Positions 1-6,399 of a stretch of DNA of 9,094 bases are shown here, in pieces. A model generated the notes under the pieces. It was not told where the DNA came from. It saw only the letters and a list, made by a program, of their open reading frames with translations, and ran no database searches. Position 1 is the stretch's first letter; every line of letters starts with the position of its first letter. The DNA comes from an uncultured Prevotella sp. (GTDB lineage: Bacteria; Bacteroidota; Bacteroidia; Bacteroidales; Bacteroidaceae). The DNA is taken from contig UQJC01000064.1 of NCBI GenBank assembly GCA_900541335.1, forward strand, positions 1 through 9,094, given 5' to 3'. The position numbers and the translations under genes are program-made.

Positions 1-21
1 TGGACTGGCTTTTGCCAGCCA
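1..21 (-). terminator. Stem-loop just past yidC, cut by window edge
   Basis: CTGGC (5-9) and GCCAG (14-18) pair around a TTTT loop. TGG (1-3) and CCA (19-21) extend the stem to eight pairs around one bulged A. It sits about 35 nt past the yidC stop and could be its terminator. The T-run that would decide this on the minus strand lies beyond position 1, so the call is tentative. It could equally belong to the next gene. Confidence 0.3.
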
Positions 22-56
22 ACAGGTGATAGGTTTGTGGCAATCAGTGTGATTGT

Positions 57-1946
57 TTATTTTCTGTTGTTGCGTGTCGCTTCACGCATTTTCATAAGTT
101 CCTCCTGTTGCTTTTGGAGAGCTTCGAGGCGTGCAGCCAACCCACTGGCTTTCTTGTTGGGGTTGTTCTTGTTGGCTTCGTAGTTAGCTTCCAGTTTGGC
201 AAGGAGCTTCTTGTCGTCCGTCGTGCGGCGCAGGAACCACATGGTCAATGCGCTGAAGAGGAGCGAAATGAAGTAGTAGTAGTTCAGACCAGCAGAGTAC
301 TTGTTGAACATGAAGAAGAAGAAGAGCGGCATGAGCATCATCATCCATTGCATCATCTTCATTTGTTGTGCTTGTTCGCCCGACATCGTTTCACGTTGCT
401 GACGCATGGTCATGTAGCTGTAGAGCAAGTTGGTGGCACAGAAGAGGAGGCAGAAGAGGCTGATGTGGTTGCCCAAGCCCCAGATTTCGTAGTCCCAACT
501 GAGCAGGCTGTCGTAAGTAGAGAGGTCTTCAGCCCAAAGGAAACTTTGCTGGCGAAGTTCGATAGCATTCGGCACAAAGTTGAACATGGCAATCCAGATC
601 GGCATTTGAATCAACATCGGCAGACAGCCACCCATCGGGCTTACACCATATTGCGAATAAAGCGACATCATTTCCTGCTGACGCTTCATGGCATCTTCCT
701 GCTTTGGATACTTGGCAGCGATTTCGTCAACTTTCGGTTTGAGAACGCGCATCTTCGCACTGCTCAAGTAGCTCTTCTTGGTCGGCGCGTACACGATGAC
801 GCGGAGCAAGAGGGTGATGAGCAAGAGGACGATGCCCATAGGCAATCCCATGCGAGTGAAGAAGTCGAATACGTAGAGTGTGAAGTAACGGTTGATCCAC
901 TTCACAATCGGCCAACCGAGGTAAACTAACTCTTGCAGGTCGTTGTCGAAGCTGGAAACTTTGTAGTCATCCATCGACTGAAGCAGACGGTAGTTGTTGG
1001 GACCGAAGTAGAACTGGAACTGGCTGGCCTTGGCACCCGTAGGGTCGAAGTTGGCTGTAGCCTGTGCGGTGTATTTCTTGAGGTAACCGCAGTTCTCAGC
1101 GAGTTGTTCGCTCTTGAGGTCTACATTGGTCAATGACTCGGCACCCATCAGCACGGCACTGAAGTATTGGTTCTTGAAAGCAATCCAATCAACATTGCCC
1201 GTGATGCTTTCCTGTTCCGTTTCAGCTTCAGAGAGGTGCTCGGCATCATCGTCATGAAGCTTATAGGTCAGCGTAGAGTACATGTTTTCGAAGTAGAAAC
1301 CCTTCTCATGCTGGGCTACGCGATCGTGCCAATTGATTTGAATGCTCTTGGTAGCTGCAGGAATGTACTTCTGCATGCCTTGGGTGCGGATGGCGAAGTT
1401 GACCAAATAGTTGTCTGCAAGCAATTTATACTCCAGGTCAATCGTTTCACCGCCTTTGCCGGTAAGGCGCATCGTCACCGTGCTGTCGGTAGCGTGGACG
1501 GGGGTGAAGTAGTAATCCTTAAATGACAACGGATTTTCCTTCGTGTCGAGCGTGAAGTTCATGCCAGCATCCTTCGCGTTGTAAAGGAGCAGCGGGTTCT
1601 CGCGGTTTTCAGAGAAGTCCTTGTAGCTTTTGTACTCGTTGAGGCGTACTTCGCTGATGGCACCACCCTTGGTGTCAATCTTGATGTTCACCTTGTTGTT
1701 GCGCAACACAACTTGCGTGTTCTTACCTTGGGTGGCAGCAAAGAAAATGTCTGCGCTGTCGGCAGCCGCCTTTTGTGCCAATGCTTCTCGGGCAGAAATC
1801 TGTTGTTCCTGGTCAGTTTGCTGCGTGGCAGCAGACTGGGTAGACTCGATTTGTTGAAGCTCGCGCTGTTGGTTAGTATTATACCAACTAAAACCAATCA
1901 GCGTTGCCGCCATCAACACCAGTCCGATAATGGTGTTTTTGTCCAT
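57..1946 (-). CDS. yidC: Membrane protein insertase YidC (60 kDa inner-membrane protein family)
   Basis: YidC inserts and folds inner-membrane proteins, alone or with SecYEG. This 629-residue protein has the Gram-negative layout: an N-terminal signal-anchor helix (about 5-22), a Gln/Ala-rich linker (about 25-65), a large periplasmic beta domain (about 75-345), then the conserved insertase core (about 355-575). In the core, Arg382 in the first core helix matches the conserved Arg of the hydrophilic groove. The cytoplasmic loop with PKVDEIAAKYP (404-414) matches the C1 hairpin, and PMGGCLPMLIQMPIW (437-451) is the family signature. Further helices lie at about 493-512, 533-548 and 552-571. The tail (574-629) is highly charged, Lys-rich and partly coiled, as is common in YidC of Bacteroidetes. 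The ATG start puts the anchor helix directly at the N-terminus. No strong Shine-Dalgarno is visible. A one-mismatch -7 box (TGCTTTTG, minus strand, 1994-1987) lies about 41 nt upstream and may be its own promoter. pyrG lies upstream on the same strand, 385 bp away. Confidence 0.97.
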   Translation of the reverse strand: MDKNTIIGLVLMAATLIGFSWYNTNQQRELQQIESTQSAATQQTDQEQQISAREALAQKAAADSADIFFAATQGKNTQVVLRNNKVNIKIDTKGGAISEVRLNEYKSYKDFSENRENPLLLYNAKDAGMNFTLDTKENPLSFKDYYFTPVHATDSTVTMRLTGKGGETIDLEYKLLADNYLVNFAIRTQGMQKYIPAATKSIQINWHDRVAQHEKGFYFENMYSTLTYKLHDDDAEHLSEAETEQESITGNVDWIAFKNQYFSAVLMGAESLTNVDLKSEQLAENCGYLKKYTAQATANFDPTGAKASQFQFYFGPNNYRLLQSMDDYKVSSFDNDLQELVYLGWPIVKWINRYFTLYVFDFFTRMGLPMGIVLLLITLLLRVIVYAPTKKSYLSSAKMRVLKPKVDEIAAKYPKQEDAMKRQQEMMSLYSQYGVSPMGGCLPMLIQMPIWIAMFNFVPNAIELRQQSFLWAEDLSTYDSLLSWDYEIWGLGNHISLFCLLFCATNLLYSYMTMRQQRETMSGEQAQQMKMMQWMMMLMPLFFFFMFNKYSAGLNYYYFISLLFSALTMWFLRRTTDDKKLLAKLEANYEANKNNPNKKASGLAARLEALQKQQEELMKMREATRNNRK

Positions 1947-2025
1947 GATGTAAAGGCCTTAGGCAGGAGTTAGTCCCTCTGTTCTTCAAAAGCAGAATGA
2001 GAGCCTGTTGCCAACCCCTTCTATT

Positions 2026-2082
2026 AAAAAAGGGAAGCAAACTGCGAGCCACTGGTTCGAAGGAAATCGTTTGCTCGTTTGC
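2026..2082 (-). terminator. Putative intrinsic terminator or attenuator between pyrG and yidC
   Basis: Read on the minus strand, GCAAA-CGAGC (2082-2073) pairs with GCTCG (2049-2045) and TTTGC (2041-2037), giving ten pairs with a 3-nt bulge. TTCCC and six T's (2031-2026) follow. GCAAAC is present twice (2082-2077 and 2074-2069), so the 3' arm GTTTGC (2042-2037) can pair with either copy. The five bases between stem and T-run make it a less than ideal terminator. It lies about 250 nt after pyrG and 80 nt before yidC, so it may end pyrG transcripts or attenuate read-through into yidC. Confidence 0.45.
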
Positions 2083-2133
2083 CGTAAGGCGAATTAGTAG
2101 TTATTGGATAATGAGTATTTATTTCGAAACATA

Positions 2134-2171
2134 CCCTCTCCTCCTGAATCGTAAAAGACAGAAGGAGAGGG
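2134..2171. other. Long inverted repeat in the pyrG-yidC gap
   Basis: CCCTCTCCT (2134-2142) is exactly complementary to AGGAGAGGG (2163-2171). After one C/A mismatch, CTG (2144-2146) pairs with CAG (2159-2161), leaving a 12-nt loop. Neither strand has a clear T-run after it, so it is not a textbook intrinsic terminator. It may protect the pyrG mRNA 3' end or be a protein or RNA binding site. The stem itself is unambiguous; its role is unknown. Confidence 0.55.
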
Positions 2172-2331
2172 AGTATAGAGATATAGAAGAATGTGTAAGC
2201 TTTCTTCTATCAGATGAAAGGTTGACTGTTGAAACCTGTATAGAGTTCATTGTTGGCTGCATCCACTTTGTAAGTGGCATCGCCTGAACTTTTATACGCA
2301 TTCCCATTCAAACTTCCATTTCGGCGAATGC

Positions 2332-3942
<1,611 letters not shown>

Positions 3943-3985
3943 GATAAATCTTTATTTAGAGAGGAACTTATGTTTTCTTGGCGTG

Positions 3986-4019
3986 CAAAGATAGTGCAAA
4001 TCATGCGCAAAGGAGCAAA
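3986..4019 (-). promoter_or_regulatory. pyrG promoter (Bacteroidetes type)
   Basis: The minus strand reads TATCTTTG at 3993-3986, an exact fit to the Bacteroidetes -7 consensus TAnnTTTG. A TTTG -33 element at 4019-4016 lies 22 bp upstream, slightly longer than usual. Transcription would start near 3980 and leave a leader of roughly 35-40 nt before the GTG start. Confidence 0.65.
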
Positions 4020-4074
4020 AGTTGGTAGCTTATTTACCCGTGCGCACAGGTATAAGCAGGTAAGTACCGCTTTG

Positions 4075-4107
4075 TTTGGCAGACTGTTGATGGAAGCTGT
4101 ATCTTTG
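4075..4107 (+). promoter_or_regulatory. rsmG promoter (Bacteroidetes type)
   Basis: TATCTTTG at 4100-4107 fits TAnnTTTG exactly, and TTTG at 4075-4078 is placed 21 bp upstream. The predicted transcript starts near 4112-4115, giving a very short leader of about 15 nt before rsmG. The promoter lies inside the longer open frame that begins at 3970, which argues against any start upstream of 4123. Confidence 0.7.
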
Positions 4108-4128
4108 CCAACCCAATTGAAAATGACA

Positions 4129-4755
4129 ATGAAAGTAGATCAGATATTCCAGTATTTCCCAGATTTGACCGACCTTCAGCGGTCTCAGTTTGAACAGCTC
4201 GATGCGCTTTACCGCGAATGGAATGCCAAAATAAATGTCATCTCGCGTAAGGACATCGATAATCTTTATTCCCATCATGTGCTCCATTCGCTGGGCATTG
4301 CGAAGGTCATCAGTTTCCGTCCCGGAACTCGGGTGATGGACATTGGTACCGGTGGCGGATTTCCAGGTATTCCCCTTGCGATTCTTTTCCCTGAATGCCG
4401 TTTCAAGTTGGTCGACAGTATCGGCAAAAAAATCAAGGTGGCACAAGCGGTTGCTGAGGCCATCGGCTTAAAGAATGTAGAGATACTCCACCGCAATGTG
4501 ATTGAAGAAAAGGAAAAGTTTGATTTTGTTGTAAGTCGTGCTGTGATGAATGCTTCCGATTTGGTGAAACTCATCCGCAAGAATGTGCACCATGAGCAGC
4601 AGAATGCCTTGCCCAATGGCTTGATTTGCTTGAAAGGCGGTGATGTTACAGAGGAGATGGCTCCCTTTGCCCATTGCTCTGAAGTATGGAACTTGAGCCA
4701 GTATTTTGAGGACGAGTTCTTTGAAACAAAGAAGGTTACCTATATTCAGTTGTAA
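4129..4755 (+). CDS. rsmG: 16S rRNA (guanine-N7) methyltransferase RsmG (GidB)
   Basis: RsmG uses S-adenosylmethionine to methylate N7 of G527 (E. coli numbering) in the 530 loop of 16S rRNA, and its loss is known to give low-level streptomycin resistance. With the start at 4129 the protein has 208 residues, close to the usual length. It begins MKVDQIFQYFPDLT, which fits the N-termini of Bacteroidetes homologues. Visible motifs are LYREWNAKINVISRKDI (27-43), the HSLGI segment (53-57), the SAM-binding loop DIGTGGGFPGIPLA (71-84), LVDSIGKKIKV (94-104) with the acidic ribose-binding position, and the RNA-binding region VSRAVMN (135-141). The frame is open from 3970, but the extra 53 residues overlap both promoters and do not look like the family. 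ATG at 4123, two codons earlier, is a possible alternative. The MBL-fold gene follows on the same strand after 193 bp. Confidence 0.95.
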   Translation: MKVDQIFQYFPDLTDLQRSQFEQLDALYREWNAKINVISRKDIDNLYSHHVLHSLGIAKVISFRPGTRVMDIGTGGGFPGIPLAILFPECRFKLVDSIGKKIKVAQAVAEAIGLKNVEILHRNVIEEKEKFDFVVSRAVMNASDLVKLIRKNVHHEQQNALPNGLICLKGGDVTEEMAPFAHCSEVWNLSQYFEDEFFETKKVTYIQL

Positions 4756-4948
4756 GGTTAGCAGACTCTTTTTTCAGGACTGCAAGATTCTCCTTATTAG
4801 ATGGGCTGACGGATTATGACCTTGAGTCTCGAGCTAAGCCACCTAACAAGAAGTAAGGTCGCCGTGGTTGATGGTTCATTCATGAGGAGAATTGCTATTG
4901 CATCATCTTCAATCCTTTTTTCTTCCTAATTATAATTTCTATTTCATT

Positions 4949-5590
4949 ATGCTTCAGATAACTCGTTTTGTAGTCAATATGATTGAGGAGAATACGTACC
5001 TCCTCTACGATGAAACAGGTGAGGCTGTCCTCATAGACTGTGGTGCATTTTATCCAGAGGAGCAGCAAGCCATTCGTAATTTTCTCACCGAGCATCGTCT
5101 ACGTTTGACTCATCTCTATAATACGCACGGTCATTTTGACCATATTTTTGGCGCAGGCTTTATCCATAAGGACTACGGTGTGCAAATCGAGCTTTGTGCT
5201 GATGAGCAATCTGTGTACGAAGCAGCAGCTGAACAAATGCGCATGTTCATTCATCGCGACCTTCCGCTAGAGCTTCCTCCTGTTGGTCGTTATTTTAAAG
5301 ATGGAGACATCTTGGCTTTTGGTAATCAAAAGTTACAGGTCATTGCAACTCCTGGCCATACGCCTGGTGGTGTATGTTTTTATCATGTCGAGAGTGGTGT
5401 TTTGTTGAGTGGTGACAGTCTGTTCCAAGGAGCTATTGGTCGCTGTGATCTTCCGGGTGGAAATGAACCTCAGTTGATTCAAGCCCTCCAAACGCGCATC
5501 CTCACTCTTCCCGATGAAGTCAAGGTGTTGCCCGGACACGGAGATGCCAGTACTATTGGGGAGGAACGTCGAAGTAATCCCTACCTGTAA
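4949..5590 (+). CDS. Metallo-beta-lactamase fold hydrolase, glyoxalase II-like (YcbL type)
   Basis: This is a 213-residue single-domain member of the metallo-beta-lactamase superfamily. All metal ligands of the glyoxalase II group are visible: THGHFDH gives His60, His62, Asp64 and His65; ATPGHTPGG gives His137; SGDSLF gives bridging Asp156; and LPGHGD gives His197. This predicts a binuclear zinc or iron hydrolase in the cytoplasm, with no signal peptide. It lacks the C-terminal substrate-binding domain of classical glyoxalase II (about 250-260 residues). That places it with the short YcbL-like proteins, for which hydrolysis of S-lactoylglutathione or another thioester is known in some members; the substrate here cannot be named. 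The frame is open from 4892, but ATG at 4949 gives the family-typical N-terminus MLQITRFVVNMIEENTYLL, so I chose it. It follows rsmG on the same strand after 193 bp, with no clear terminator or promoter between them, so co-transcription is possible. Confidence 0.9.
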   Translation: MLQITRFVVNMIEENTYLLYDETGEAVLIDCGAFYPEEQQAIRNFLTEHRLRLTHLYNTHGHFDHIFGAGFIHKDYGVQIELCADEQSVYEAAAEQMRMFIHRDLPLELPPVGRYFKDGDILAFGNQKLQVIATPGHTPGGVCFYHVESGVLLSGDSLFQGAIGRCDLPGGNEPQLIQALQTRILTLPDEVKVLPGHGDASTIGEERRSNPYL

Positions 5591-5693
5591 GGGCAATATA
5601 GCATAGGATTTACGCCTTCATCTTAATCATATCTCCTCGTTATTATACTAATTCGCAATGTTGTCCTAAACTATTTTCGGGGAAAACAAAAAA

Positions 5694-5754
5694 AGGAAGC
5701 TAAACCAAGGCAGAATAAACTCTCTTGGCAAAGAGTCCCCCTCTTTTACTTCCT
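5694..5754. other. Possible three-way-junction structure before the repeat array
   Basis: AGGAAG (5694-5699) pairs with CTTCCT (5749-5754) and encloses two hairpins. In the first, CCAAG (5705-5709) pairs with CTTGG (5724-5728). In the second, AAAGAG (5730-5735) pairs with CTCTTT (5741-5746) around TCCCC. All three stems are perfect but short. They are compatible with each other and together form a three-way junction. A short palindrome set like this can arise by chance in AT-rich DNA, so the fold is only a suggestion. Confidence 0.35.
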
Positions 5755-5773
5755 ATGCAAGCCAGTCCGAATC

Positions 5774-6082
5774 CTTTCCTGAATGGGAAAGCTCTTTCAC
5801 AAGCGTGTAAAAGCGGATTCCCGAACGGGAAAGCTCCTTCACAAGCGTGCAAAAGCGGATTCCCGAATGGGAAAGCTCCTTCACAAGCGTGTAAAAGCGG
5901 ATTCCCGAATGGGAAAGCTCCTTCACAAGCGTGCAAAAGCGGATTCCCGAACGGGAAAGCTCCTTCACAAGCGTGTAAAAGCGGATTCCTGAACGGGAAA
6001 GCTCCTTCACAAGCGTGTAAAAGCGGATTCCCGAACGGGAAACTTCCATAACACTTGTGTGAAAGCTATTTTCCGAACGGGA
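5774..6082. repeat. Tandem array of a 42-bp unit (seven units plus a partial)
   Basis: Unit starts are at 5774, 5816, 5858, 5900, 5942, 5984 and 6026, exactly 42 bp apart, with a decayed partial unit from 6068. Units 2-6 are nearly identical, differing only by C/T changes at three sites. The first unit has a few changes, and the seventh keeps its first half but diverges in its second. Each unit holds palindrome A, TTCCCG-AA-CGGGAA, and palindrome B, CAC-AAGC-GTG, with centres 20 bp apart (22 bp to the next A). No spacers separate the units, so this is not CRISPR. Because 42 is divisible by three, several frames on both strands stay open across the array. The longest plus-strand version with an ATG (5755-6051) would encode a 98-residue repeat peptide, which I do not call a gene. 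Confidence 0.95.
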
Positions 6083-6211
6083 TTCTACCAATAAAGCCTT
6101 GAAGGGAGTGATATCTATAACAATCTCCTGTTCATCGGGTCTATCAATCGTTTAGAACAACATTGACTAATTCAGGAACCAGTATAATTTTCATCCTTTG
6201 TTATTATGAAT

Positions 6212-6231
6212 TAATTCTCAACATCTACTTA
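6212..6231. repeat. 20-mer direct repeat, left copy
   Basis: TAATTCTCAACATCTACTTA matches the segment at 8167-8186 in 18 of 20 positions and in the same orientation. The two copies bracket the BCCT transporter gene. The left copy lies 169 bp past the transporter stop and directly beside the GC-rich hairpin at 6239. Confidence 0.45.
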
Positions 6232-6238
6232 GAATGAA

Positions 6239-6280
6239 TTGCGGCGGTCATCTTTTCCAGAAAGAAAATGACCGCCGCAA
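6239..6280 (-). terminator. GC-rich stem-loop between the array and the transporter gene
   Basis: A perfect 13-bp stem pairs 6239-6251 (core GCGGCGGT) with 6268-6280 (core ACCGCCGC) around a 16-nt purine- and T-rich loop. Inside the loop TTTC (6254-6257) can pair with GAAA (6264-6267). It is by far the most stable hairpin in the window. It lies about 120 nt past the transporter stop. Neither flank has a long T-run, so it may be a non-canonical, possibly two-way, terminator between converging transcripts, or an mRNA 3'-end block. Confidence 0.5.
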
Positions 6281-6327
6281 AATGTTTGTAATATCAATCC
6301 GCCACTGGTATCATTTTGTATTTACTT

Positions 6328-6353
6328 TTATCCCTATCGTGCTATGGGGATAA
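6328..6353. other. Stem-loop 3' of the transporter gene
   Basis: TTATCCCTAT (6328-6337) pairs with ATGGGGATAA (6344-6353) around CGTGCT. This gives ten pairs with one G-T pair that is a wobble in plus-strand RNA. No T-run follows on either strand. Confidence 0.45.
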
Positions 6354-6369
6354 GCAATGGAATGGCTTG

Positions 6370-6390
6370 TTCTACCTCATGGAGGTAGAA
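6370..6390 (-). terminator. Stem-loop directly after the transporter stop codon
   Basis: TTCTACCTC (6370-6378) and GAGGTAGAA (6382-6390) form a perfect 9-bp stem with a 3-nt loop, starting nine bases past the transporter stop codon. On the minus strand no T-run follows. On the plus strand it is followed by ACTTTTACTTT. The placement suggests 3'-end formation or protection of the transporter mRNA. Confidence 0.45.
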
Positions 6391-6399
6391 ACTTTTACT

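Larger units (their letters stand above)
1947..2331. other. Structured pyrG-yidC intergenic region without a gene
   Basis: No believable coding sequence lies here; short open frames have no family resemblance. The region is rich in inverted repeats: 2037-2082 with a T-run, 2134-2171, a perfect 6-bp stem with 3-nt loop (2263-2268 with 2272-2277), and weaker 5-bp stems near 2198-2237. On the minus strand it is both the 3' flank of pyrG and the leader side of yidC. A GGTTCGAA string at 2054-2061 resembles a tRNA T-loop but has no matching stem. Confidence 0.6.
5591..6399. other. Long intergenic region with repeats and stem-loops
   Basis: These 809 bp lie between the convergent MBL-fold gene and the transporter gene. 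No protein of known type is encoded. The contents, in order, are: nothing recognisable in 5591-5693; a possible three-way junction (5694-5754); a degenerate repeat-like stretch (about 5755-5773); the 42-bp array (5774 to about 6082); nothing clear in 6083-6211; a 20-mer repeat (6212-6231); and three stem-loops (6239-6280, 6328-6353, 6370-6390). No exact TAnnTTTG box was found around the array on either strand. The closest is TATTTTCG at 5672-5679 on the plus strand, with one mismatch. Confidence 0.6.

Noticed and set aside
108..1526. Long plus-strand open frames opposite yidC
   Set aside because: They are antisense shadows of a clear yidC; their translations are low-complexity (His/Glu/Val-rich) and match no family.
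2044..2070. tRNA-like T-loop string GGTTCGAA
   Set aside because: No complementary T-stem, anticodon arm or acceptor stem surrounds it.
2119..2307. 62-residue minus-strand open frame in the pyrG-yidC gap
   Set aside because: It contains the inverted repeats, has no family resemblance and no ribosome binding site.
3970..4128. N-terminal extension of RsmG from the upstream ATG at 3970
   Set aside because: The extra residues overlap both divergent promoters, resemble nothing in the family, and the rsmG promoter lies downstream of this start.
4818..4860. Inverted repeat GACCTT/AAGGTC between rsmG and the MBL-fold gene
   Set aside because: The stem is only 6 bp with a 31-nt loop and no T-run, so it gives no support for a terminator.
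4892..4948. Upstream ATG of the MBL-fold gene
   Set aside because: The 19 added residues come from T-rich non-coding sequence; homologues of this type begin near the ATG at 4949.
5774..6082. CRISPR array
   Set aside because: Units are contiguous and almost identical across all 42 bp, so there are no variable spacers, and no cas gene is present.
5700..6091. Several overlapping open frames on both strands across the repeat array
   Set aside because: They stay open because the 42-bp period is divisible by three; four frames cannot all be genes, and none has a clear promoter or ribosome binding site.
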